Assembly (NCBI RefSeq): GCF_009727055.1
Contig: NC_052357.1
Location: 6,214,881-6,278,880, forward strand
DNA length: 64,000 bases
Direction of reading: 5' to 3'
From: Benincasa hispida
Taxonomy: Eukaryota; Streptophyta; Magnoliopsida; Cucurbitales; Cucurbitaceae
The translations under genes were made by a program, and so were the position numbers. This document shows, one piece after another, positions 1-10,966 of this stretch. Positions within the stretch are counted from its first letter, which is position 1; each line of letters starts with the position of its first letter. The notes below the pieces were generated by a model that saw nothing but the letters and a program-made list of their open reading frames with translations, did not search any database and had not been told where the DNA came from.

Positions 1-247
1 GGAACTGCTAAAAGATCTCGTGCAATTTTGCTTAGAATCTTATATCTAGAAGAATTCCCTTTCCACCAATCTAAGATATCAAAGTTATTCTCACGTTTAA
101 CACGAGGCTCCAGTAGTAAATATCAACTTCTGAATCCACACTTTGCGAATCATCTTCATCAAAATCTTCAAAATCAAAATAGAAAATCTCTGAAGCACTT
201 GCACTTGTAGTTCTAAATGGAGAACTTTTAATGGTACATATGTAAAG
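1..247 (-). pseudogene. hAT transposase, C-terminal fragment
   Basis: Reading the minus strand from about 110 down to 1 gives ENNFDILDWW followed by KGNSSRYKILSKIARDLLAV, the C-terminal dimerisation region of plant hAT transposases. Just upstream (about 247 to 110) an acidic stretch, SEIFYFDFEDFDEDD, lies in a different frame, so there is a frameshift between the two parts. The reading frame leaves the window at base 1. This is the missing 3' end of the transposase at 8400-9999: the LTR element 248-8399 lies exactly between the two halves. Non-functional. Confidence 0.8.
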
Positions 248-2197
248 CGAATTTTTAGTATGATGCAAGTCCATTCCATAAACTTGCTGACATAGATTTT
301 ATGCGATGATATGTGATACTACTTCTAGATATGCGTTATTAATGAATGTTCTTGTAGTATGCTGTGCGTTGTCACAAGTTTCCTTGCGTTGAAACCAAGT
401 ATAATTTCACCGCAAGTTTTTCGGTGTAATCCGAGGTCGAACACAGGGACTATTTGAGGTTATTGCGTTATGTTTGTGATATAAACAACCAAGGATTTTT
501 CAATTTATAAAAGAGTTTTGTGTACAAGTAATTAAACATGCGATAAAGTAAAGTAAAGCGGTAAAAAATGTGATAATAACATAAATTGCGTTAAAGTAAA
601 TTGCGATAAAGTAAATTTAAGCTAAGATGATACAAGATACAGGTTTCATGATACAAGATACTGAGGTCAAGGCTGGCTGTGAAGATTATACAAAGATCGT
701 GTAATGCGGTGGCAAGTCTTATGTGTGAAGTAGAAACAGAGAAGATAATTAATACAAACATCGCAAGTTCCTTAATTGCATTAAAGATATAAGTACAGTT
801 CCGATTTTCCCTTGGCGTACACCTCTCAGTGATCGGCCGCGTTCCCACATCTCTGTGATGAAACAAGGACGAACGTAATGAACACAAGGTTGCTTCCATC
901 TCTGAAAGTACTACTTGCTTTAGTTAACGCATTCTTCTAACCTTCTCTCGACAGGTCAGAATGACATCTTCACTAGCATGCCTTAGCTAAACACATTTAT
1001 GTCTTTAGCACAGATAAAGTTACTCGTTTAATCCATATTAGTTACCTAGGTATTAAGAAANATCTTCACTAGCATGCCTTAGCTAAACACATTTATGTCT
1101 TTAGCACAGATAAAGTTACTCGTTTAATCCATATTAGTTACCTAGGTATTAAGAAAACTTCATGACGAAAATGATTAATGGAGGAATGGAAATAGACAGA
1201 AAAGTGGAAATGAAAGTGATCGAGACATTCAATAAAACTATTTAGCGTCTGATACATGATTTGTGAATGAAGAGATTAAGAGAATGAAATACAATTGATG
1301 AAATAGAGTTAGAAACAAAGACAAATAAACGCCAACGTCTTATCGCTGATTTGGATGGAGATTTTCTTACCGACGTGGATGGATCGTGCGGAAGGATGAG
1401 CTTCCCTCTCAGGCTTACTCAACCGTTAGCAGGGATCTAAGCACAAAGCTTCACGGCGGGGATATAGCAGAATCGCACTGAGACTCGCCTCTCGGCCTTG
1501 TCTCTTTTCTTCCCGGATTTTTTCCAATCAGTACTCAGTTCAGCCTCTCTCTCAATAATCTAGCATTAATTAGCCCTCGTATCAAGTATACCCGTATCAA
1601 GTATATCTTCTCTGAATTCTATAGGGGTATTTATAGATGAAAAGCTTTGACTCTTGGCTTGTAGATCCCACTTCTTGTTATGGAAATTCCGAAGATGGAG
1701 GAATAAATATTCCTTCTATTATGCAATCAGACCGTCAAATCTGCACAATGGTTAGTTGTACACGTGTCACAATCCTTTGCGATTGCGTTGCTCAGCTGCA
1801 TCTTTCGATCAGTTGCTAGCATGCGATGTTGTTTTTATTACCGCATGCGGTTGAAATTCAGCTCGGGATCGACTGTCGCATTGTGCCATCATTGCGTTAA
1901 TCGTCTCTTCATTGTTGATTGACGGGCGCAATGTGACAGAGATGCGTTGTTCAGTTTCTTGTTGAGCCTTGATCGCAAGCGGTGACTTGGTTTCCTACAA
2001 AACAGAGTAGAAATATCCTCTTCTACTATTTTAATGATGTTAGTGGGTTTCCTGCAAAACAGAGTAAAAATTGCGATAATTTATATTTATTGTATTTCTG
2101 AGCTAATTTTCATACAATCGACGTATATTCCTTCTCTTTTGACCGCAATATCTGAATAAGGTAGCATAAATAACTTGTATTTCTACAAGTTATCACA
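248..2197 (-). repeat. 3' LTR of element 1
   Basis: It is collinear with 6549-8399 over its full length. The only large difference is a 96-base assembly duplication around the N at 1061. The minus strand carries the TATA-like tataaata counterpart near 1630, and on its left the repeat abuts hAT coding sequence. The left end (cgaattttta) corresponds to tgaaattttt in the other LTR, so the terminal TG has mutated. Confidence 0.85.
966..1156. other. Single N flanked by an exact 95-bp direct duplication
   Basis: Bases 966-1060 and 1062-1156 are identical, separated only by the N at 1061. The matching stretch in the other LTR (about 7264-7358) is present once. This is the signature of two contig ends joined without merging their overlap, not of biological duplication. 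Confidence 0.9.
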
Positions 2198-2839
2198 CCC
2201 CCAAATTTAGATATATGCTTGTCCTCAAACATATCTTCTACTAAGGCAATAATGTTCAATTCCTATCTATATTTTTGCGTCGATTGGTTACTCCGAATGT
2301 TACACTTAGGCACATTTCTTAACAACACAATTTTCTTTTATCCTTGCTAATTCTTAACAAAGCCCTACTTTATTCTTCTACATAACAAATTTCTGCTCAA
2401 AGATACTTTTCTAGTTTTTTTTTTTTAAATTTTAAAATAGAATGTTTATCTCTTCTTTGTCAAAACAACTTGATAGGTCTATATGCGGTAGTCAAACTTT
2501 GCGTCATTTATTAGAGACTGTTGGTCATGGTTACACCCTTCGTTTTGGTTTGTTCCCACGGGTGTCATGCGAACATCCAACTACGGTTGTGTGCCAATTT
2601 CAACTTCAACTCATGATATTCAGAGGAGTTATCCCTTGCATTCTTTTATTTTTCTTTTGCATTTTTCTCTTTTCATACTGCATTGTTCTTGGAAACCCAC
2701 CTTCATTTTGGCTTGCTCCTACGGGTGTCATACGAACATCCAACTACGAACAGGCTCCTTTCACAACTAAACTCTTATCAGGTTGGGAACATTTTTGAGG
2801 TTTTCCCTTGCGCTGACATTGGAGTTTTGTATAAACTAA

Positions 2840-2881
<42 letters not shown>

Positions 2882-3110
2882 TTGGAAATATGAATGTATT
2901 TTCTTGAAGATCGCATATTCTTGATCGTATCTGCTCAGACCTTCCCACCCCCAAATTTAAAGATGAGCAAGGTCCTCATTGCGTTGTTTGGATAGACTAG
3001 ACAAACACTTAGAATAAAAATTTCAAAAAGAAGGTTTAAGCAGAACTTTGAAAGATAAAAGGTAAAGTACTGTTACTAAGAATTAACTAAGTGTTAGTTC
3101 AACATTTACA
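2198..3110 (-). other. 3' non-coding region and polypurine tract of element 1
   Basis: On the minus strand the last bases before the 3' LTR read aatttgggggtg (2198-2209), the polypurine tract that primes plus-strand synthesis. A second purine tract, aaatttgggggtgggaag, lies about 750 bp upstream (2940-2957). Between them the motif 'gggtgtcatNcgaacatccaactacg' occurs twice (about 2561 and 2724). This whole segment matches 18770-19543 of the other LTR element in inverse orientation. It also holds an (ATT)13 microsatellite (2841-2880). No gene is present; plus-strand ORFs here are chance reading frames. Confidence 0.7.
2841..2880. repeat. (TTA)n microsatellite
   Basis: About 13 uninterrupted TTA units in the 3' non-coding part of element 1. 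It produces a spurious poly-tyrosine reading frame on the plus strand. Confidence 0.95.
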
Positions 3111-3415
3111 AGGTATGGGAAATGTTTCTAAGTAAAAATATATTATACATCATGGCAACGCAACAAATAATGCAAAAAAGGTCAGAACATCGCAAATATT
3201 GTCAAAGGATGATAAAGAGAAAGACACAGGCAAAAAGGAGTGAATATGTATTTATTTGTATTGAATATTAACAAAGTATACAAATAATTAAAAATTAACG
3301 AAATACAAAATTGTTGCCTATACAAAGAATCAAAGAATTTAATGAAATAATGAATTGAATAAAAAAAATATTGCAGAATGGATGCATAAACAAAAATAGA
3401 ATGTCAGGATTATTG

Positions 3416-5220
3416 CTAAGGAGCTGGAGGGTTTAGAGGAGGGTTTCGCGGTGATGCAAAAGAAGTTTCTTCAAAAAGCAAGTGTTGCTTGAGATGCGGG
3501 GGCACTAATGAACCATAAAGGTATGCTGTGAGAAAATTAAAGTATTCATGTTTGCGCTCCGCAAGTTGTCTTTGGTGGCGGTTGATCGTATGAGTGTTGC
3601 GATGTATGTTGATCAATGCTTCCCTTGATGTGCCAACACTGCGCTGAATACTATCAACTTGCTTCATGACTGCATTAAACCGTTGGTTGAAGTAGGCTTG
3701 TTGTTGATTGAAGAGTTGCTGCTGTTGGTAGAAAAGTTGTTGTTGTTGGGTCAGAAGTGACCGCATTTCTGCTAACTCAGCAGCCGGGGAGGTTATAGAG
3801 GGTTTTTCCTGCGATGTCTTGCCAGCATCGTTCTGGGGTTGGGTAGAGGTGCCTTCACCCAAATTGTGTAGGTCATCAACTTGTAGCGGTGGAATGGAAG
3901 GTTGCGGTGATGAGGCTGAGGGTGAAGTTAGGGCTGCTGGGTGAACAGTTGGAGAATTGGGAACGAGGAGAAGATTGGTAAAGTGTTCTTGGAGTGGAGA
4001 AGAAGGTTGTGCGGGTGGGCTTGGAGGGCTTGGAGGGCGAATTACCAAGGGCAAAGGGTCCAAAGTTTCTGGATCATACGTTGTTGACTCTTGGACCTTT
4101 TTTTTTTTCCCTTGTCTTCTCTGCATGGTCTCTTAGGCTTTGGTCCCTGCGGCTCATTGAGGTCGGTTGCGGGTCTCTTTAAGGGTAGCTTAGGGCAATG
4201 TGGGGAGTCTTTGAGGAGCAACCTCAAGATCTTTATGTTGATGAGGCCGTGGACTTCAGGCATAGGCTCTTCATCAACGCCTACACCTATTGACAGGCAC
4301 AGACTTAAAACAGTCCACGGAAAGAAGTACTATCCTCGAATATGCCCCACCAGTGCTCTGAGATGCCTTGCGATCAGTCGCCCTACGTCAATTAGTATAC
4401 TGCGCGCAATGCAATATGCGGCCATGACTGGATCCCTTGATACAGTATTGTCATGTGTGGTTGGGATCAACCGCTTCTTGACCAAGTAGACCCAAATACT
4501 TCCCTCCGGAAGCAAAGACTTGGATGCCAGGGTGCAGATACCCTTGAGTGAAACCGACAACTTCGTGCCCGGTTGCGTCAATACTTGCAGCGCGTCCTTC
4601 ATTTGCTGCTCAGTGGGATCATCAATAATTTTGTTCCACGATGCATCTGAGTTATCCTTCATTTGGTATATCTCATTGATGTCCCTTGCGCTGAAGGACA
4701 CCATTTCTCCTTTGAAGGTCACTACATCCCTGGTTCCGTGTAGACGCCCTCTGTAGAAGTCTCTCACTACCTGCGGCACAATAATGGGTGGGCATTGGCA
4801 AAATGTGTCCCACCCATGTTCCACAATCACACTTGTGATGAGGTCAGGTAGTGGGGTTGGTGCAGGATAGAAGCCTATCTCTATCAGCATGTCATCATTC
4901 TCTTTTCTCTTCGATGGACGCTTCCTTGCCAACACGGGATTGCTACTTTCTGCGATTGCTTTGCCCTTTTCTTTTTCCAACGCAAGGCGGGCTGCTTGCC
5001 TTTGTCTCTTCTCCCGCTCTCTGTATTGTTCCTCCTTCTCGCATTCTGCAAGTTCTTTACCCTTCTTCTTCTGTAAGCGCCTTCTATTAGCTTCGTGTTT
5101 CTTCTTCTTCTCTTCTTTCAATCTCTTCTTCTTTTCTTCCTTCTTCATTTTCTCTTCCTCTTCTTCTTCTTCTCTTTCTTCCGGCTCGAACTCTTCGACA
5201 AACTGCTCGGAGGCTAGCAA
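3416..5220 (-). pseudogene. PF20167-like 'putative plant transposon protein' ORF of element 1
   Basis: The reading frame starts at 5220. The first ~100 residues are a K/E/R-rich helical stretch (EEEEEEKMKKEEKKKRLKEE). From about residue 110 comes a segment with IVPQVVRDFYRGRL, VVTFKGEMVSFSARDINEIY and LLPEGSIWVYLVKKRLIPTT. This matches the putative plant transposon protein domain (PF20167) found in the third, env-position ORF of Athila-like elements. A TAG at 4330-4332 interrupts it; the same frame continues to about 4110. A shift at an 11-T run (4098-4108) then leads to a Pro/Ser-rich and Gln-rich tail ending at 3416. Only those two lesions separate it from one ~600-residue ORF. Its function is unknown. 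Confidence 0.7.
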
Positions 5221-5229
5221 CAGATGTTG

Positions 5230-6310
5230 TTCCTCCTCACGCCTTCTTATCCCTTCGAGTCATGCGAGCTCAATATTATTGCGCATTTCCTCATCTTGCA
5301 GTTTTCTTCTGTGATTTCTTTCTACCATGATGAGCTTTGCGCGCTCCATTTTCTCCTATTTCTCCTCTCTTCTTTTCTCCTTCTTTCCTATTCTTCTAAT
5401 GCGATGATTAATCTTCGAGGGTCAATAGTAGACTTTTGCAGTGCATTCTCCCTGCGATGATGCATCAGGGGGGTATCTTCTCCATCTTCGCCTTCCTCCG
5501 TCGCAACCATTTGCATTGTTTTAGGTTACACCAGCTCCATCAATTGTGCTGCTTCCCCCCATGCTCCCTTACAGATGTTGACTCTCCATCCTTTTTCGGG
5601 CTCGCAGCTCTCTACTTCTTTTCTTCCTCTTTTCTTAGGCGCCTTTCTTCATGCTGACACATTCTTCTTTCTTCCTTCTCTTTCTTCTTCCTTTCCTTCT
5701 TCTTCATCTTCGTCATCATCCTTCTTTTCTTTATTCTTTTTCTCCTTGTGATGATGAGAAGACTCCGCCTCTCCAGCCTTTCTCCCTTTTTTTTTCTTCT
5801 TCTTCTTTTTCTCTTCAACTACTTCTGTTTACTTCTCTACTATAACTTCATCCATCACAACTTCAGCCACAACAATCTCCTCCACTGCAACTTTGGGGGT
5901 TTCTTCATAGGTTTTTGCATTGGCAGTTACCATAGGAGTCTCTAAGGCCAGAGTGCATCATTTTATCTTTCTTCATTCACCACTTCCTCCGGCACCACCA
6001 CCTCTTCATTCACCACCACCACCACCTCCTTCGTAGACAATGGTTGGCTTACAACCCCTGCTTTGGGTAATCCCCCTTCTTGCTCCAGATTGCTCAGAAT
6101 GTTACCAAACACCTCCATATCATCACGTCTCTTTTTCTCACTCTCAGTTGAGATGGCAGGAGTTAGAACTAGTGTGCTCTCAGTGCTTTGCCCCCTCTTG
6201 AACTGAGGAGGTCTGACGGCTAAGGGGTTTCTCCGGGTTCTACCGACAATTTTTGGGATGGTGTGGGGTTGGGCAACAAGTCTGAGACTAGCAGTGAGGA
6301 ATATTGCCTC
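5230..6310 (-). pseudogene. Degraded upstream part of the element 1 ORF, K/E-rich
   Basis: Minus-strand frames here give, in order, a basic segment (VGRTRRNPLAVRPPQFKRGQ), an acidic Val/Glu-rich run, and a long Lys/Glu-rich low-complexity run (about 5050-5820) encoded by GAA/GAG/AAG-rich DNA. Several stops and frameshifts break it. An ATG near 6315 is followed directly by TGA. It probably belonged to the same long protein as 3416-5220, but the joins cannot be proved. The CT-rich plus strand yields long Ser/Leu/Phe shadow ORFs, which are not genes. Confidence 0.5.
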
Positions 6311-6548
6311 TCACATGGCGATTTAGTCAGAGGAAGGGGTTGATGGTGAAACAGAGTGTTGGAAAGCTTGGTTGGCCATGGATGATAAGCTTAGGAGGAC
6401 TGAAAAAAATCGTTAGAGTTTTGGGAAGAAGAAAGCTTCATATGCTGGGCGCTAGGGTTTTCAGTTTGCAAAATGAGGTAAAGAGTTCACAGACGGGGAA
6501 GGGTTCCTATTTATAGGTTGGGCCGTAGTGGGCCCAACGCGATTAACG

Positions 6549-8399
6549 TGAAATTTTTATTATGATACAAGTCCATGCCATAAACTTGCTGACATAGATT
6601 TTATGCGATGAAATGTGATACTACTTCTAGATATGCGTTATTAATGAATGTTCTTGTAGTATGTTGTGCGTTGTCACAAGTTTCCTTGCATTGAAGCCAA
6701 GTATAATTTCACCGTAAGTTTCTCAATGGGATCCGAGGTCGAACACAGGGATTGTTTGAGGTTATTGCATTATGTTTGTGATATATGCGACCTGGGGTTT
6801 TTCAATTTATAAAAGAGTTTTGTGTACAAGTAATTAAACATGCGATAAAGTAAAGTAAAGCGGTAAAAAATGCGATAATAACATAAATTGCGTTAAAGTA
6901 AATTGCGATAAAGTAAATATAAGCTAAGATGATACAAGATACAGATTTCATGATACAAGATACTGAGGTCAAAGCTGGCTGTGAAGATTATACAAAGATC
7001 GTGTAATGGGTGGCAAGTCTTATGTGTGAAGCAGAAACAGAGAAGATAATTAATACAAACATCGCAAGTTCCTTAATTGCGTTAAAGATATAAGTACAGT
7101 TCAGCTTTTCCCTTGGCGTACACCTCTCGGTGATCGGCTGCGTTCTATCTCTGTGGTGAAACAAGGACGAACGTAATGAACACAGGGTTACTTCCATATC
7201 TGGAAGTACTACTTGCTTTAGTTAACGCATTCTTCTAACCTTCTCTCGACAGGTCAGAATGAAATCTTCACTAGCATGCCTTAGCTAAACACATTTATGT
7301 CTTTAGCACAGATAAAGTTACTCGTTTAATCCATATTAGTTACCTAGGTATTAAGAAAACTTCATGACGAAAATGATTAATGGAGGAATGGAAATAGACA
7401 GAAAAGTGGAAATGAAAGTGATCGAGACATTCAATAAAACTATTTAGCGTCTGATACATGATTTGTGAATGAAGAGATTAAGAGAATGAAATACAATTGA
7501 TGAAATAGAGTTAGAAACAAATAAAAATAAATGCCAACGTCTTAGCGCCGATTTGGATGGAGATTTGCTTGCCGGCGTGGATGGATCGTGCGGAAGGATG
7601 AGTTTCCCTCTCAGGCTTGCTCAACCAATAACAGGGATCTAAGCACAAAGCTTCATGGCGGAGATCTGGCAGAATCACACTGAGACTCACCTCTCGGCCT
7701 TATCTCTTTTCTTCCCGGATTTGTTCCGATCAGTACTCAGCTCAGTCTCTCTCTCAATAATCTAGCATCAATTAGCCCTCGTATCAAGTATACCCGTATC
7801 AATTATATCTTCTCTGAATTCTATGGGGGTATTTATAGGTGAAAAGCTTTGACTCTTAGTTTGTGGACCCCACTTCTTGTTATGGAAATTCCAAAGATGG
7901 AGGAATAAATATTCTTTCTGTTATGCAATCAGACTATCAAATTTGCACAATGGTTAGTTGTACACGTGTCACAATCCTCCGCGATTACGTTGATCAGCTG
8001 CATCTTTCGATCAGTTGCTCACATGCAGTGTTGTTTTTATTACCACATGCAGTTGAAATTCAGCTCGACATCGATTGTCGCATTGTGCCATCATTTCGTT
8101 AATCGTCTCTTCATTGTTGATTGACGGGCGCAATGTGACAGAGATGCGTTGTTCAGTTTCTTGTTGAGCCTTGATCGCAAGCAGTGACTTGGTTTCCTGC
8201 AAAACAGAGTAGAAATATCCTCTTCTACCATCTTAATGATGTTAGTGGGTTTCTTACAAAACAGAGTGGAAATTGCGATAATTTATATTTATTGTATTTC
8301 TGAGCTAATTTTCATACAATTGACGTATATTCCTTCTCTTTTGACTGCAATATCTGAATAAGGTAGGATAAATAACTTGTATTTCTACAAGTTATAACA
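6549..8399 (-). repeat. 5' LTR of element 1
   Basis: 1851 bp, with left end tgaaattttt and right end ataaca. The minus strand carries a promoter-like tataaata (reverse complement of tatttata near 7830). To the left, where a primer-binding site is expected, the minus strand reads cgttaatcgcgttggg, which I cannot match to a plant tRNA 3' end. The sequence 'agtttatgg' that adjoins the primer site in the sister element lies inside this LTR (about 6569-6577). Confidence 0.85.
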
Positions 8400-9999
8400 T
8401 GAAGATTGAACTTTATTAGCAACTGATAGTGACAAATTGTATTCATTGAACAATGCTCTCAAAACACCCTGTATCTTACTTCCTACGGCTTTTGCCACAT
8501 CGACATCAAATAATTGATTTAGGCAATGCAAAAGAAATTTCATCTTATAATAAGGGTTCAAAACAAAGGCAACATACAAGAATAAATTTGTTCTATCTTT
8601 TTTTCCCCAATACTTATCAAACTTTTCTTGCATTTTCGTTATCATTTCTTGCAAAAGCACATCATTAGGGCAAGTTGCACTTGAATATTTTCTTACAACA
8701 ATACTAATCTCATGGAAGACTGTATTGGAAGTAACATACAAAGACCCTGAAAGCCTAGCAGTTACTTCATAGAGCACTGACAAGAATTTGGTAAATATTC
8801 TCGCAATTTCCCAATCTATGGTGGTTGGTTTTTCCTCCTCATTCATGTAGACTGTGTCATAGTCTTCTAACCTCTAAAATGCTTTTTCAAATTTTACAGC
8901 GGCCTCAAGCATAAAATAAGTAGAATTCCATCTAGTTGGAACATCAAGACACAACATACTTTTACTATCTATGTTCTCTTCTTTGATACACTTCTTAAAT
9001 GTGGCAAGTCTAGCAGAAGAAGATTTAACAAACCTCACAACATCTCGAATTCGAACCAATGAATCATTAATATCTTTTAGGCCATTGCATACAATTAAGT
9101 TCAATATAGGTGCACAACATCGAAAATACAAGAACTCACCATCTCACACCAACCCATGCTTAAAACGCTTCTTCAAATAAGCAATGGCAGTATCATTTGA
9201 CGAAGCATTATCAACTGTCAATGTCATAACCCTTTCAATACCCCACTGTTTTAGACATTTCTCAACCTCTTTTCCTATTGTCTCCCCTCTATGATTCTCA
9301 ATTTGGGTGAAATTATGAATTCTCTTATGTAATTTCCAATCTTTATCAATAAAGTGTGCAGTCAAAACCAAATAGTTCATATTTTGGATTGATGACCACG
9401 TATTGGTTGTGAGTGACACTTTATATCATTCTTTCACAAAAATGTCTTTCAATATCTCTTTCGTGCTATCATAAATTCCCAAAATTACTAACATCAAAGT
9501 CCCATTCACAAACCTTTTAAACCCTTGGTTCTCCATGAATTTAAATGGCAACTCATCTATAATAATCAGCAAGTAGTCTCCGAGCACTCTCAATAGTAAA
9601 CATCTTATAACTAAGGGATGAATGTGATTGTGAATTATCTCCAATACCCTCATTCTTCTTTAAAACCAACTTACTTTGTGTTACATCTAACTTAGACTTC
9701 TTAATCTGATGAGGATTTTTTTTACAGTAGTGTTCAATATGCATTCTCATAGTTGAATCTTCATTCCTTCTAGGATGACGTGCATACACCATACCACAAT
9801 AATTACATTTAGCATGCAGATCATCATCACTATATTTAGAACATTTAGTAAAGTGATCCCATAACATCGATGAATTTTTCCTTTTTCTTTCATTTGCATG
9901 CTTTGAAACTGTCTCCTCACTTTTGTCTTTTCGTAGTGGTGGTAGTGGTGGCATCACAACAACATCATCGTTGGAATAGTTGCTTTTGCTCAAGCCCAT
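8400..9999 (-). pseudogene. hAT transposase (BED finger), N-terminal and central part
   Basis: The likely start is the Met at 9999 (MGLSKSNYSNDDVVV). A BED zinc finger follows: LWDHFTKCSKYSDDDLHAKC then NYCGMVY and HIEHYC, with paired Cys and His-x4-Cys. Downstream frames give SLTTNTWSSIQNMNYLVLTA, LTVDNASSNDTAIAYLKKRF and LDVPTRWNSTYFMLEAAVKF, all typical of plant hAT (RICESLEEPER/DAYSLEEPER-like) transposases. The ORF is broken at least at about 9653/9553, 9420, 9131 and 8870, so it is inactive. It stops where the LTR of element 1 begins; the C-terminal piece resumes at 247 to 1. Confidence 0.85.
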
Positions 10000-10960
10000 T
10001 TTGATGGACCAATGGTACCTATAAAGGGTAATAGAGAGAAAACTTATTACCATCAAAGAAAATCATTTACTTAAACTAAAAATTCAAATATTTCATCGAA
10101 TTCATGAATTGTTGATGTTTCATTCATTTGATAGATCAAAGTTCAAACACAGCAACAAAAACAAACAACAACAACATCAACAACATCAAATCTCTCGTCT
10201 TTTCAATTGATTTTTAATTAGCTATTAAAGTTTATGTCTTTTTATGCTAAAACGTATCAAATCCCCGATCTAAGATAAAGATTTACACAATTTCAGTAGG
10301 CCTGCCCTATGTTTAGTAGGCCTGAATGCTCGATCAGATCTAACGTCCTCACTTTTATTATACACTCAACAGATAAAGATTTACACAATTTTAGTAGTTA
10401 CTTAATTTTTTTTTATTTACCTAAAATCTAAATCGGATGAGAACTGAAGGCAAAGACGGACGAATGAAACTCGAACTTGGACTGTTGGTTGACGAAGAAT
10501 GGGACTCGAACTCGAAGACGAAGCCAGAAGGTGAACGTCGATTTCGAATGAGCACAAACGGAAACTTGGACTGCTGGCTGACAAAGAACAGCTGCGGGCT
10601 CGTCGGGCTGGCTGCGGGTGGCGAAAGCGACAAACCCTAAAGAAGAAGAAGAAACGGGTGCAGCGGCCACAAACAAACCCTAAAAAAGAAATCAAACGAG
10701 CCCGGGAGAACTGAAGTTTGAAGGCAAGATGTTTTATTAATATTTTATATATTAATATTATATATATATTTATATTTAAACGGTTCGGTTCGGTTTAGAA
10801 ATCAGTTTTTAAACTTGGAACCGAATTGAACCATTTAAATTCGATTTTAACAGTCCAACGAACCGCATCGTACCGATTTTTTTGGTTTTACTTATAAATC
10901 GATTCTGTTCGATTCGGTTTTGCAAATCGATTCAGTTTAACGGTTTTGCTATCCACCCCT
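10000..10960. other. hAT 5' non-coding and terminal region
   Basis: No convincing gene. The ORFs at 10417-10695 are overlapping shadows in several frames on both strands. From 10780 to 10930 there are repeated ggttcggtt / aaccgaa / tcgattcggtt motifs, the subterminal transposase-binding type of repeat in hAT elements. The terminus is at 10960 (ends in tatccacccct plus a). Confidence 0.6.
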
Positions 10961-10966
10961 ATGAGA

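Larger units (their letters stand above)
248..8399 (-). mobile_element. Non-autonomous LTR retrotransposon ('element 1') inserted in hAT
   Basis: Two direct ~1.85 kb repeats (248-2197 and 6549-8399) enclose a 4.35 kb internal region. Both end in ACA on the right; the right copy starts TG and the left copy CG. A polypurine tract adjoins the left repeat, so the element reads on the minus strand and its 5' LTR is on the right. Flanking bases taaag (243-247) and tgaag (8400-8404) form a 4/5 target duplication. The internal region encodes a K/E-rich plus PF20167-like protein. I found no gag, protease, reverse transcriptase, RNase H or integrase. The LTRs are clearly homologous to those of 14858-21346. 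Confidence 0.85.
1..10960 (-). mobile_element. hAT transposon (left end outside window), split by an LTR element
   Basis: The transposase (9999 to 8400, then 247 to 1, minus strand) is followed on the right by about 950 bp of non-coding DNA. This ends in a terminal sequence whose reverse complement starts TAGGGGTGGATAGCAAAACC and continues into CCGAATCG-type subterminal repeats (10780-10960). That is the usual form of plant hAT ends (C/TAGGGGTG plus ACCG-rich subterminal motifs). The element ends at 10960, next to copia protease-coding sequence. The other end, and so the 8-bp target duplication, lies outside the window. About 8.2 kb of the interval (248-8399) is a later LTR insertion. Confidence 0.75.

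Noticed and set aside
2442..2907. Overlapping plus-strand ORFs with a poly-tyrosine tail
   Set aside because: They lie in the 3' non-coding part of element 1; the Tyr run is the TTA microsatellite.
4851..5945. Long plus-strand ORFs rich in Ser, Leu and Phe
   Set aside because: They are the complement of the K/E-rich minus-strand coding region of element 1.
8453..8668. 71-residue plus-strand ORF
   Set aside because: Antisense shadow of the hAT transposase.
10417..10695. Four overlapping ORFs on both strands near 10.5 kb
   Set aside because: Mutually overlapping frames in the hAT non-coding end; no domain content and no splice or start context.
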